DNA of 64,000 nt from Neocallimastix lanati (nom. inval.) (Eukaryota; Neocallimastigomycota; Neocallimastigomycetes; Neocallimastigales; Neocallimastigaceae). The DNA is taken from the NCBI GenBank assembly GCA_016946835.1, contig JACVTC010000009.1, positions 274,001-338,000 of the forward strand, written 5' to 3'. Positions within the stretch are counted from its first letter, which is position 1; each line of letters starts with the position of its first letter. Of the stretch, positions 23,601 to 37,929 are shown piece after piece. The translations under genes were made by a program, and so were the position numbers. The notes under the pieces are model-generated. The model was not told where the DNA came from and did no database searches. It saw nothing but the letters and a program-made list of their open reading frames with translations.

Positions 23601-24482
23601 TATTTTGTAGTTTTATTTACTTTTTAATCATATTTTAGCTTAGTTTTTAATATATTCAAATAATTTATCAGTTAGTGAGTTAGTTATATAGTTAATTAGT
23701 AAATTTAGCAGTGGTATTTACTTCTTTTGTTAATGAATTAATATGTTTCCTAGTTGGTTAAATGGTTAATGTTTCTGTTAATTAGTTTATTAGTTTATTA
23801 ATAATATTAACAACATTTATTTTGTTAATTAATTAGTTAGTTTATTAGTTTGTTTGCTTGCTTATTAGTTTATTAGTGATTAAGTTGTATTTATTTATTT
23901 ATTTATTTATTTATTCATTTATTTTCTTTACCTATTTTTTTTTGTTGGTTATAATATCTATTAATCCACTAGTAGTATTTTTTATTTATTTAAATTATGT
24001 TATGTTTTATATATAATCATATAGAAATTTTTATATATTCAAAAAATCAAATAGTAAGAAATATAATGATAAAATTTTATCTACTAAATTAGTAATTCAT
24101 TTATTTATATTAGTTTTTATTATATTATAGTTAATTTATATTTTATATAATTTATCAGTTTGTGAGTTAGTTATTAAGTAAATTTACAAGAGGTACTTAC
24201 TTCTTTTGTTAATTAATTAGAAAATTTACCTTTTAGTTTTTTTGTTTGTTTTATTTATTTATTAATTAACGAGTAACATCTATTTTCATAATTAATTAAT
24301 TATAAGTTTACTAATTAGATAAATGGTTAGTGTTTTTGTTATTTTGTATATTAATTTACAAATAATATTAATATATATTTATTTAATTAATTATTTAGAA
24401 TGTTTAATATAGTTAATTAAGTAATTTGTTAGTTTGTTAGTTTGCTTGCTTGTTAGTTTATTAGTTAGTTATTAAATTGCAC

Positions 24483-24513
<31 letters not shown>

Positions 24514-25096
24514 CTTTATCTAATTTTTTTTTTTTTTGATTATAATATCTATTAATCCACTAGAAGTATTTTTATTTATTTAAATTATGTTATGTTTTAT
24601 ATATATAATCACATATAGAAATTTTTATATATTCAAAAAGTCAAATATTAAGAAATATAATAATATATATTTATTTACTAAATTAGATATTTGTTTATTT
24701 AATTTAGTTTTGATTATACTTTATCTAATTTATAATTTATTCAAATGATTTATATGCTAGTGAGTTAGTTATTAAGTAAATTTATTTTTTTAAAATTTAT
24801 TAGAGGTACTTACTTCTTTTATTAATTAATTAGAAAATTTACCTTTTAGTTTTTTTGTTTGTTTTATTTATTTATTAATTAACGAGTAACATCTATTTTC
24901 TTAATTAATTAATTATAAGTTTACCAATTAGATAAATGGTTAGTGTTTTTGTTATTTTGTATATTAATTTACGAATAATATTAATATTTATTTAGTTAAT
25001 TGATTAGTTAGAATGTTTAATATAGCTAATTAAGTAGTTTGTTTCGTTTGTTAGTTTGCTTGCTTGTTAGTTTATTAGTTAGTTATTAAATTGTAC

Positions 25097-25127
<31 letters not shown>

Positions 25128-27972
25128 CTTTACCTATTATTTTTCTTTTTTGATTATAATATCTATTAATCTACTAGTAGTATTTTTTATTTATTTAAAT
25201 TATGTTTTACATATATAATCATATAGCAATTTTTATATATTCAAAAATCAAATAGATATATAATAATAAATTTCTAATTAGTTAAATGATTAATGTTTTT
25301 GCTATTTTGTTTATTAATTTACTAATAACATTAATATTTATTTAGTTAATAAATTAATTAGAATGTTTAGTATTGTTAATTAATTAGTTCGTTAAATTAC
25401 TTATTTGATAGATTGCTTATTTGTTAGTTTATTAGTTAGTTATTGAGTTGTACTTATTTATTTATTTATTCATTTATTTATTTATTTACTTTACCTATTT
25501 TTTTTTTATTTATTTATTATAATATCTATTAGTCCATTAGTAGGTTTTTTTATTTATTTAAATTATATTATGTGTTATATATAATCATATAGAAATTTTT
25601 ATATATTCAAAAAGTCAAATAGTAAAAAATATAATGTTAAATTTTTATCTACTAAATTAATAATTTATTTATTTATTTATATTAGTTTTTATTATATTAT
25701 AGTTAATTTATATTTTATATAATTTATCAGTTTGTGAGTTAGTTATTAAGTAAATTTACAAGAGGTACTTATTTCTTTTGTTAATTAATTAGAAAACTTA
25801 CCTTTTAGTTTTTTTGTTTGTTTTATTTATTTATTAATTAACGAGTAACATCTATTTTCTTAATTAATTAATTATAAGTTTACTAATTAGATAAATGGTT
25901 AGTGTTTTTGTTATTTTGTATATTAATTTACAAATAATATTAATATATATTTATTTAATTAATTAGTTAGAATGTTTAATATAGTTAATTAAGTAGTTTG
26001 ATAGTTTGTTAGTTTGCTTGTTTGTTAGTTTATTAGTTAGTTAATAAATTGTACTTATTTATTTATTTATTTATTCATTTATTTATTTATTTACTTTACC
26101 TATTATTTTTCTTTTTTGATTATAATATCTATTAATCCACTAGTAGTATTTTTTATTTATTTAAATTATGTTATGCTTTATATATATTATAATATAGAAA
26201 TGATTATTTTATTTATTTATTAATTAACGAGTAGCATATATTTTCATAATTAATTATAAGTTTACTAGTTAGTTAAATGGTTAGTGTTTTTGTTATTTTA
26301 TATATTAATTTATTTATAATATTAAAATTTATTTAATTAATTAATTAGTTAGAATGTTTAATATAGTTAATTAAATAGTTTGTTTGTTTGTTCGTTCGTT
26401 CATTTGTTAGTTTGTTAGTTTGTTAGTTTGTTAGTTTGCTTGCTTGCTTGTTAGTTTATTAGTTTGTTATTAAGTTGTACTTATTTATTTATTTATTTAT
26501 TCATTTATTTATTTACTTTACCTATTTTATTTTTTGGTTATAATATCTATTAATCCACTAGTAGTATTTTTTATATATTTAAATTATGTTTTACATATAT
26601 AATCATATATCAATTTTTATATATTCAAAAATCAAATAGTTATATATATAATAATAAATTTCTAATTAGTTAAATGGTTAGTGTTTTTGCTATTTTGTTT
26701 GCTAGTTTACTAATAACATTAATATTTATTTAGTTAATAAATTAATTTGAATGTTTAGTATTGTTAATTAATTACTTAGTCGAATTACTTATTTGATAGA
26801 TTGCTTTTTTTTTTGATCGCTTATTATATAGATTGCTTATTTGTTAGTTTATTAGTTATTAAATTGTATTATCTATATATTTAATTAATTATTTATTTAT
26901 TTACTTTACCAATTTTTTTACTTGGTTATAATATTTGTTAGTCCATTAGTAGTATTTTTATTTATTTAAATTGTGTTTTATATATATAATCATATAATAA
27001 TTTTTATATATTTAAAAGTCAAATAATTAGATATATAATAGTAAATTTTTATCTACTAAATTAGATATTTGTTTATTTAATTCATTATATAATTATATTT
27101 AAGTTAATTTATAATTTATTCAAATAATTTATCTCTTAGTTAAATAATTATTAGGTTAAATAGTAGATTTAGTAGTGGTACTTACTTCTTTTGTTAATTA
27201 ATTAGAAAACTTTCCTTTTTGCTTATTTGTTTGTTTTATTTATCTATTAATTAACGAGTATCGTCTATTTTCATAATTAATTAATTAATTTTAAGTAATT
27301 AGTTAAATGGTTAGTGTTTTTGTTATTTTTTTGTTTATAATATTTTTTAGTCCACTAGTAGTATTTTATTATTTATTTAATTTATGTTTTATATATATAA
27401 TCATATAGTAATTTATATATATCTAAAAACAAATAGTTAAATAAATAATAATAAATTTTTATTTACTAAATTAGATATTTATTTATTTAATTTATTTTAT
27501 AATTATATTTTATCAAATTTATAATTTATTCAAATAATTCATCTGTTAGTTGAATAATTATTAAATTAATTAGTAAATTTATTAGAGGTACTTACTTCTT
27601 TTGTTAATTAATTAGAAAATTTACCGGTTAGTTTATTTGCTTGTTTTATTTATTTATTAATTAACGAGTAGGATCTATTTTCATAATTATTTAATAATAA
27701 GTTTACTAGTTAGTTAAATGGTTAGGGTTTTTATTAATTTGTTTATCAGTTTATTAATAATATTAATATTTATTTAGTTAATTAAATAGTTAGAATGTTT
27801 ATTATAGTTAATTAATTAGTTTGTTAGTTTTTTCGTTTGTTAGTCTTCTTGCTTGTTAGTTTATTAGTTATTAAGTTGCATATAATATTTTAATTGAATA
27901 TTTTATTTTATTTATTTATTTATTTATTTATCTATTTATTTATTTATTTACTTTATCAATTTTTTTTTTCTT

Positions 27973-28005
<33 letters not shown>

Positions 28006-31000
28006 GTTATAATAATTATATGTCCACTTGTAGTATTTTTTATTTAGTTAAATTGTCTTTTATATATAATTATCTAATATTAATTTTTATATATTCAAAA
28101 ATCAAATAGTTGGGTAAATAATAATAATTTTATATATACTATATTAGATATTTAGTTATTTAATTTTTTTTAATTATATTTAACTTTTTATTTTATTCAG
28201 ACAATTTATTAATTAGTTAGTTAGTTATTAAGTAAATTTAGTAGAGGTATTTACTTTTTTTGTTAATTAATTAGTTAGTTTACCTGTTTGTTTGTTTGTT
28301 TGTTCGTTTATTTATTAGTTAATTAGTAGTATCTATTTTATAATTAATTAATAATAAGTTTACTAATTAGTTTAATGGTTAGTGTTTTTGTTATTTTGTC
28401 TATTAATTTATTTATAATATTAATATTTAATTAATTAAATAGAATATTTATTATAGTTAATTTGCTTGTTAGTTTACTAGTTTGTTAGTTTATTAGTTAG
28501 TTAGTTATTAATATGTATTTTTATATTTATTTAGTAAGTTTTCTAAATAGATAGTTAATTTACTTATAAGATGTATTTATTTATTTACTAAGGTTTCTAA
28601 TTAGATATTTAACTTACTTGTTTATTAGTTTATTAATTAATGCAAAAGTAGAATTTATTTATTTAGTTAATTAATAAGTTTATTAGGATATTTTAATTGT
28701 ATTTCATATTTTATTTTTTCATTTATTTACTTTACCAATTTTTTTTTTTGGTTATAATATTTGTTAGTCACTAAATGTATTTTTAATTAAGTTAAATTGT
28801 CTTTTATCTATATAATCTAATGTTAATTTTTATATATTCAGAAAGTTAAATAGTTAATCAAATTATAATAAATTTTTATATTCCAAATTAGATATTTAGT
28901 TATTTCATTTATTTTTTAAATAAATTTTAGCTAACTTTTATATTATTCAAATAATTTATTAGTTAGTCAGTTATCTATTGAGTAAATTTATTAGAGATAC
29001 TTACTTCTTTTGTTAATTAATTAGTTAGTTAAACTTTTAATTTACTTATTTGCTTGTTTGTTAATGAGTTCTATTTATTTACTTAATTAATCAGTGATAG
29101 GTTTACTAGTTAATAAAATGGTTAGTATTTTTTTTTTAAATTGCTTATTAATTTATTAATAATATTACTATTTAATTAATTAATTAATTAGAATGTTTAT
29201 TATAGTTAATTAATTAGTTTGGTAGTTTGCTTGTTTGTTAGTTTATTAGTTATCAAGTTACTTACATTTATTTATTTATTTAGTAAGTTTTCTAAATAAA
29301 TAGTTAATTTAATTACAAATAGAATTCATTTATTTATTTATTTAGAAAGTATTTATACTAGATAATTAACTTACTTGTTTGTTAGTTTACTTATTAATGC
29401 AAAAGTAGAATTTATTTATTTAGTCAATTAATAAGTTTATTAGGATATTTTAATTGTATTTTATATTTTATTTTATTTTATTTAATTACTTTACCAATTT
29501 TTTTTTTGATTATAATATTTGTTAGTCACTAGATGTATTTTTAATTTAAGTTAAATTGTCTTTTATCTATATAATCTAATGTTAATTTTTATATATTCAG
29601 AAAGTTAAATAGTTAATCAAATTATAATAAATTTTTATATTCCAAATTAGATATTTAGTTATTTCATTTATTTTTTTAATAAATTTTAGCTAACTTTTAT
29701 ATTATTCAAATAATTTATTAGTTAGTCAGTTATCTATTGAGTAAATTTATTAGAGATACTTACTTCTTTTGTTAATTAATTAGTTAGTTAAACTTTTAGT
29801 TTACTTATTTGCTTGTTTGTTAATGAGTTCTATTTATTTACTTAATTAATTAGTGATAGGTTTACTAGTTAATAAAATGATTAGTATTTTTTTTTTTAAA
29901 TTGCTTATTAATTTATTAATAATATTACTATTTAATTAATTAATTAATTAGAATGTTTATTATAGTTAATTAATTAGTTTGGTAGTTTGCTTGTTTGTTA
30001 GTTTATTAGTTATTAAGTTACTTACATTTATTTATTTATTTAGTAAGTTTTCTAAATAAATAGTTAATTTAATTACAAATAGAATTCATTTATTTATTTA
30101 TTTAGAAAGTATTTATACTAGATAATTAACTTACTTGTTTGTTAGTTTACTTATTAATGCAAAAGTAGAATTTATTTATTTAGTCAATTAATAAGTTTAT
30201 TAGGATATTTTAATTGTATTTTATATTTTATTTTATTTTATTTAATTACTTTACCAATTTTTTTTTTGATTATAATATTTGTTAGTCACTAGATGTATTT
30301 TTAATTTAAGTTAAATTGTCTTTTATCTATATAATCTAATGTTAATTTTTATATATTCAGAAAGTTAAATAGTTAATCAAATTATAATAAATTTTTATAT
30401 TCTAAATTAGATATTTAGTTATTTCATTTATTTTTTTAATAAATTTTAGCTAACTTTTATATTATTCAAATAATTTATTAGTTAGTCAGTTATCTATTGA
30501 GTAAATTTATTAGAGATACTTACTTCTTTTGTTAATTAATTAGTTAGTTAAACTTTTAATTTACTTATTTGCTTGTTTGTTAATGAGTTCTATTTATTTA
30601 CTTAATTAATCAGTGATAGGTTTACTAGTTAATAAAATGATTAGTATTTTTTTTTTTAAATTGCTTATTAATTTATTAATAATATTACTATTTAATTAAT
30701 TAATTAATTAGAACGTTTATTATAGTTAATTAATTAGTTTGGTAGTTTGCTTGTTTGTTAGTTTATTAGTTATTAAGTTACTTAACATTTATTTATTTAT
30801 TTATTTATTTAGTAAGTTTTCTAAATAAATAGTTAATTTACTTATAAATAGTATTTATTTATTTATTTATTTATTTATTTAGAAAGTATTTATACTAAAT
30901 AATTAACTTACTTGTTTGTTAGTTTACTTATTAATACAAAAGTAGAATTTATTTATTTAGTCAATTAATAAGTTTATTAGGATATTTTAATTGTATTTTA

Positions 31001-33180
31001 TATTTTATTTTATTTTATTTAATTACTTACTTTACCAATTTTTTTTTTTGATTATAATATTAATTAGTCACTAGAAGTATTTTTTATTTGGTTAAATTAT
31101 ATTTTATATATATTATCAAATAATAATTTTTATATATTTAGAAAGAGTTATAATAGATTTTTATATTCTAAATTAGATATTTATTCATTTAATTTATTAT
31201 TTAGTTTTATATTAGCTAATTTTTAATTTATTCAAATGATTTATCAGTTAATAAAATAATTATTATGTTAAATAGTAAATTTAGTTGTTGTATTTACTTT
31301 TTTTGTTAATTAATTAGTTAGTTTACCTGTTTGTCTGTTTGTTTATTTGTTTATTTGTTAGTTAATTAGTAGTATCTATTTTATAATTAATTAATAATAA
31401 GTTTACTAGTTAGTTTAATGGTTAGTGTTTTTGTTATTTTGTCTATTAATTTATTAATTATATTAATATTTAATTAATTAATTAAATAGAATATTTATTA
31501 TAGTTAACTAATTTATTTGTTAGTTTATTAGTTAGTTAGTTATTAATATGTATTTTATATTTATTTAGTAAGTTTTCTAAATTGATAGTTAATTTACTTA
31601 TAAGATGTATTTATTTAATTATTTATTGATTTACTAAGATTTCTAATTAGATAGTTAACTTACTTGTTTATTAGTTTACTAATTAATGCAAAAGTAGAAA
31701 TTATTTATTTAGTTAATTAATAAGTTTATTAGGATATTTTAATTGTATCTTATATTTTATATATTTATTTATTTATTTGTCTATATGTTTACTTTACCAA
31801 TTTTTCATTTTTGGTTATAATATTTATTAATCCTCTTATAGTATTTATTATTTAGTTAAATTGTCTTATATCTAAGTGATCAAAATGTAAATTTTATATA
31901 TTCAGAAAATTAAATAGTTAGATAAATAATAATATAAGTTTTTAGTTCTAATATAGATATTTAATTTTTATTATATTTTTTAATTATAATAAATATTTAG
32001 TTCTAATTTAGATATATAATTTTTAATATGTTTTTTAATTATATTTTTTGGTAACTTTTTTATTCAAATAATTTATTAATTAGTTAGTTAGCTATTAAGT
32101 AAATTTGGAAAAGGTATTTAATTCTTTTGTTAATCAATTAGTTTGTTTACCTTTCAGTTTATTTTTTTGTTTGTTTATTTATTAATTAACGAGAAGTATT
32201 TATTTTCATAGTTAATTTCTAATAAGTTTATTAATTAGTTAAATGGTTAAAATGGTTAATATTTTTGTTAATTTGTTTATTAATTTATTAATAAAATTAA
32301 TATTTATTTAGTCAATTAATTACTTAGCATATTTACTATAACTAAATAACTAGTTTATATGTTTGCTTGCTTGTTAGTTTATTAGTTACATAGTAAGTTT
32401 CCTAATTAAATAGTTTATTTACTTGTTTGTTAGTTTACTAATTAGTGCAAAAGTAAATTTTATTCATTTAGTAAATTAGTAAGTTTATTAGGTTATTTTA
32501 ATTGTATCTTATCTTTTATATATATATTTATTTATTTGTTTATTTACTTGTTTACTTTACCAATTTTTCATTTTTGGTTATAATATTTGTTAGTCCTCTT
32601 ATAGTATTTATTATTTAGTTAAATTGTCTTTTATCTATATGATCATATGGTAATTTTTATATTTTAGAAAGTTAAATAGTTATGTAAATAGTAATAAATT
32701 TTTATATTCCAAATTAAATATTTAGTTATTTAATTTTTTTTTATTCATATTTTATTTAATTTTTAACTTATTAAAATAAATTATCAATTAGTTAGTTAGC
32801 TATTGAAAAAATTTAGTAGAGGTATTTACTTTTTTTTTAGTTTACCTTTTAATTTTTGTTTATTTATCTGTTAGTTAATGAGTAGTATCTATTTCATAGT
32901 TAATTTCTAATATGTTTACTAATTAGTTAAATGGTTAGTGTTTTTGTTAATTTGTTTATTATCATGTTTACCATAGTTAATTAGTTAATTTATTGCTTTA
33001 CTTGTTTATTAGTTTATTAATTAGTTATTAAGTTGTATTTATTTATTAATTTATTTAAAAAGTTTTCTAAATGGATAGTTAATTTACTTATAAGTTGTAT
33101 TTATTTATTTATTTATTTACTAAGGTTTCTAATTAGATACTTAACTTACTTGTTTGTTAGTTTACTAATTAATGCATAAA
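20640..33180. repeat. 12.5-kb T-rich satellite-like tandem array (~760-bp unit)
   Basis: About 19-20 units share three landmarks in order: (i) GAGTTAGTTATTAAGT..GGTACTTACTTCTTTTGTTA; (ii) AAATGGTTAGTGTTTTTGTT..GTTAATTAAGTAGTTTGTTAG; (iii) ACTTTACCAATTTTTT..GGTTATAATATCTATTAGTC. Landmark (iii) falls at about 21236, 22088, 22850, 23455, 23945, 24535, 25155, 25515, 26115, 26535, 26930, 27335, 28005, 28751, 29509, 30269, 31050, 31813 and 32576. Spacing is about 760 bp at the right end and 360-670 bp in the middle, where units are shortened. The + strand is strongly T over A and G over C throughout. There is no ORF, RNA gene or transposase. It could be a centromeric or heterochromatic satellite, but that is inference. 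Confidence 0.88.
28780..31045. repeat. Near-identical 760-bp triplication inside the array
   Basis: GAAAGTTAAATAGTTAATCA occurs at 28841, 29600 and 30360, and long stretches between these points are almost unchanged, so three units are recent copies. The next unit, about 31130, is clearly diverged. This marks the youngest growth point of the array. Confidence 0.9.
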
Positions 33181-33184
33181 GGAA

Positions 33185-33462
33185 TAGAAATTTAGAATTT
33201 AGAAGAAATAACTAATGGGATATAATGGTATAATTTTTATTCTTCAGAATAAAAAAAATTATCTGAAAAAAAAATATAATGAAAAATACCTTTATTATTT
33301 TTACTTATAATTAGATAATTGTTTAGTATAAATAAATAAATAACAAGTCATTAATAAAATACGAGTAATAATGGTATATATATATTTAGTTTCAATAAAA
33401 TAAATTTATCATCTTAATCAAATAAATCAAACTATTAACTCTTACTTTTTTTATTCTTTCAA

Positions 33463-33504
<42 letters not shown>

Positions 33505-34030
33505 TTATTTATTTTTTGGTTATAATATTAATTAGTCTACAAGTGTATCTATTAACTCATATAAATAAATATTTTTTTAATTAAAAATAAAATAAATTAT
33601 AGAAAAAAATATGATATAGAATAAAAGGAATAAAAAAAAAGAATAATTTAGAAAGAAAATTTTATAAAATTTTAGAAGGAATAACTGATAGGAATGGATG
33701 GTATAATTATTATTCTTCAGAATATAAAAAAAAACTTTCTTAAAAAAAAAAAAAAAAAGAAAGAAAGAAAAAGAAAAAATAAAATAAAAAATAAAAAATA
33801 AAAATAAAAAAATAAAAATTAAAAATTAAAATATATATATATATATATTTCATTTTTTTTTTTATTATTTTATTTTTCTTATAATTAAATAAATTATTTA
33901 GTATAAATAAATAAATAACAAATCATATATAAAAATATTAGTAATAATATATATGATAATAAAGTTTCATTAAAATAAGTTTATTAACTTAATCATATAA
34001 ATCAAACTATTAATTTTATTTTATTTTATT
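33185..34030. repeat. Tandem duplication (~470 bp) after the array
   Basis: A block with GGTATAATTTTTATTCTTCAG, TTTAGTATAAATAAATAAAT and AATCAAACTATTAA at about 33205-33440 recurs diverged at about 33685-34015. Between them (about 33515-33540) a single landmark (iii) fragment of the big array reappears (GGTTATAATATTAATTAGTC). Confidence 0.7.
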
Positions 34031-36120
34031 TTTTTTTTGTTCTTTTCAATAATTTAAAAATTAAAAATAAAAAATAAAAAATAATTTAGTGTTAATTGAA
34101 TGTTAAATAAACCTAAATTATTTATTTGTAAATTATAATCATTTATTCAATGATTATATATTTACAAATAAATAATTAATAAATTAATTAATTAAATTAA
34201 TTAACAATCTAATGTATAAAAATAAATATATATATAAATAAATAAATAAAAATATTTTTAAAATCATTGTTAATTTAAAATTTAAATTTTGAAAATTTTA
34301 GAATATTCTAATTTTAATATATATAAATTAAAAATTTTATACATAAATTAAAATTAAAAAAATTTTAATTTTGATCAATAAATAATTAAAAGAAATAAAA
34401 ACAAAAATAAAAATATTAAAGAGATTAAAAAAATTTTTTTTTTTTGCAGATTTTCTTAAATATTATAGATTTTAATTTATTTTCCACTTTATATTAAAAA
34501 AAAATTAAATAAATACACTGAAATTTTTAATTTAAAAATGGTTACAATTACATTTAATTAAAAACAGTTGAAAAATTATTTATGATATATTATTATCAGT
34601 TAATTTCCTTTTTTGGATTATTTTAATAGATGGTCTACTTTTACTATAATAAAAAAATAAAAAAAATAAAAAAAAAATAAATTAGTAAATTAAATAATAA
34701 AAACTAATTATTATTGTTATTAAATTGTAAAAGAATATTCTATTTTAAAAAAATAAAAATAAAAATAAAAAAAAAAATTAAATTAATAAATAAAATAATA
34801 AAACCTGATTATTATTATTATTATTATTATTATTAAATTGTATTAGAATATACTATTTTAAAAAAAGTGTTACATAATATATATAATATATATAATATTT
34901 TAAAAATACAAAATCATAAAAAATATATATATTAAAATAATAATAACAAAAAATTCCATTTAGATAAATTTGAATTATAATTAAATTTAATATATTAGAT
35001 AATAAACTTTTTATATATGAAAATTAATTTTATTTATTATATCATTTTTAAAACTGAATTTAGTTTATATTATTACATTATTTATTACTTTGTTTAATAA
35101 CTTTTTTATTAAGATTATTTGTTAATTTTTTTAATACTAAATTACTCACTTTATATACTGATTTTACATTTTTTAATTATTTATATTTAATTCTTAAAAA
35201 TAATATAATATCATTTTTTTTTAATATTTACTTACCATAACTACTTAAATTATTTATATTATTCTTAAATTAAATTATCTATTTTTACTCTTCATGATAT
35301 TATTTATATTTCAGCTCTCTTTTCCTTTTTATTACAATTATATAAATACATGTATATATATTTTTATTATCTTAATCTCTCTCTTTTTTTTTTTATATAA
35401 CTATATTATTGATATTTTAACTTATAATTCTTTTTGTTTTAATTATATTATATTATATTATATTATAATATATATTAATTTGACCTTATTCTAATCTTAA
35501 TTATATTATTTATATTCAATTTAATAAAAAAATAAATATATAAAACTAAGGTCAAATATGTATATATATATATATAATAATTAATAATAATTATAAAATT
35601 TTTAGTTCTTTTATCTAAATATATTTTATGGTCAAACTAAAAAATTTCTTGCTAAATTTTTTTAAATATATTATATAAAATCATTTAATTATTTATTTAT
35701 GATTTAGTTTTGATGATTTAATATGACTTTAATGAGTTCAAAAATAACTAAACATTATTTTTATTCATTTTATTTTTTTTTATTTTTATGTGCTATATGA
35801 TTATTTTTTTTTTTTTTTTTTGACGTTGTTGTCTTGTATAAAATTTTAAATCTAATAAAGTTTTAAACTTATTAAAAGTTAAATCCCAGCTATTATCAAT
35901 TAATTTATTTATTTATTTACATATTAAAGGTGTTGAACATAGAATAAGTATAATTTATGATAATCCATAAATATATATATTATATATTTTTATTTATATA
36001 TAAAAGAATGATGATTTACTATATTTATTTTCTTTATTTATATTTGCTCCATGTCCTACTAATAGCTGTTTTTTAGTCTGATTTCTATATAATATATATA
36101 TATAGAAAATTAGTTGGTTA
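34030..36120. other. AT-rich intergenic DNA, no gene seen
   Basis: Poly-A/T runs, ATTATTATT near 34810, and TATATA near 35560. Contains isolated TAGAATATTCTA palindromes near 34300 and 34730 that recur in bulk at 37.9-39.2 kb. Open frames here are chance products of low complexity. Confidence 0.6.
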
Positions 36121-36740
36121 TTTAAATTTTATTTTTTTAAATGTTATTTTTTTATTTATTTTGTTAGTTAGATAGTTAATTAGTTAGTTTATTAATTCAT
36201 CAATTGGTTGATTAATTAATTTATTAATATGCTTGAACCTACTTAATTAATTAAGAAGTATGCTAATTTATTAAATAATTAAAAAAATAACTGTAAGTAA
36301 ATAAATTTATTAATTAATTAACTAATTATTATTAAGTTTCAGGTATACATTGACGTAACCTAATTTAATCTTATGTATTTACTAAGTTAGTTCGACAAAC
36401 GTTAACTATTAAATTTACTAATTAATCAACAATAAAATTAGATTCCATTAGCAAATACAAACATACAAACTAATTAACTAGTAAGCATACTATATACTAT
36501 TTGCAAATAAACTAACACACTAACTTACTAGTAAACTTACTAATTAACTGACAAATATATTGGTAAACTCACTAACAAACTCACTACAAGACTTTCTTAA
36601 CTAATAAGCTCACTAATTAATTAATAAACTAAATAATTATTATTAGTAAATTAACAAACTAATAATCAAATTAATTATCAATAAAAAATTTAGTAAATTA
36701 ATTAGAAAATTTTAGTAAATTAATTAGAAAATGTTATTTA
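36121..36740. repeat. Inverted outlier of the GTTA-rich array
   Basis: From about 36165 to 36235 the + strand reads GTTAGTTAGATAGTTAATTAG as in the array. After about 36300 it flips to the complementary style (AACAAACTAATTAACTAG, TAACTTACTAGTAAACTTAC) to about 36730. It therefore forms a loose palindrome of array-type sequence about 3 kb beyond the array end. Confidence 0.55.
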
Positions 36741-37079
36741 ATAATAAATTTTTATATTTGAAATTATTTATTTTATTAGTTTATACATATATTTTTATTT
36801 ATTATTGTATTTTATTAGTTTATTACTTAATTAGCCAGCTATTTAATATATTATTTAAGTTTTCATTATTTTTTATTATGTGTTCAGTACGTCTAGTTAA
36901 TTATTTATATATTTTGGTATATTTATTTAATTTACTAATTTTATTATAATCATAATAATATTTTGTTTACTAATTAAGAAAATTAAGAAGTAGTTAATTA
37001 TATATATATATATTTAGTTAGCTAATTTGCTTTATAATTTATAAGTATTTTCTGTATTTATATATTAATATTTATGTTA

Positions 37080-37875
37080 TATTAATATTATTTATTACTT
37101 ATTATTTATTATTTATTATTCAATTATTTATTATTTATTATTTATTATTTATTATTTATTATTTATTATTTATTATTTTTATTTATTATATATTATTTAT
37201 TATTTATTATTCAATTATTTATTTTTCAATTATTTACTATTCAATTATTTATTATTTATTATTTATATTTATTATTTATTATTTATTATTCAATTATTTA
37301 TTATTTATTATTTATTATTTATTATTTATTATTTTTATTTATTATTTATTATTTTTATTTATTATTCAATTATTTATTTTTCAATTATTTATTTTTCAAT
37401 TATTTACTATTCAATTATTTATTATTTATTATTTATTATTTATTATTTATTATTTATTATTTATTATTTATTATTTATTATTTTTTATTTATTATTCAAT
37501 TATTTATTATTTATCATTTATTATTTATTATTTATTATTTTTTATTTTTTATTTATTATTTTTTATTTTTTATTTATTTTTTATTATTTATTTATTTATT
37601 ATTATTCAATTATTTATTATTTATTATTTATTATTTATTATTTATTATTCAATTATTTATTATTTATTATTTATTATTTATTATTTATTATTTTTTATTT
37701 ATTATTTATTTATTTATTATTATTCAATTATTTATTATTTATTATTTATTATTTATTATTTATTATTTATTATTTATTATTCAATTATTTATTATTCAAT
37801 TACTTATTATTCAATTACTTATTATGTTTTATTTATTATTTATTATTTATTATTTATTATTTAATTATTTATTAT
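37080..37875. repeat. Heptamer (TTATTTA)n microsatellite
   Basis: Nearly 800 bases of seven-base repeat broken by TTATTCAATTATTTAT variants at fairly regular distances. No open frame of interest. Confidence 0.92.
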
Positions 37876-37929
37876 TTGAGCTATATTATATATATTATAA
37901 AATATATATAATAAATACTATAATGAGTA

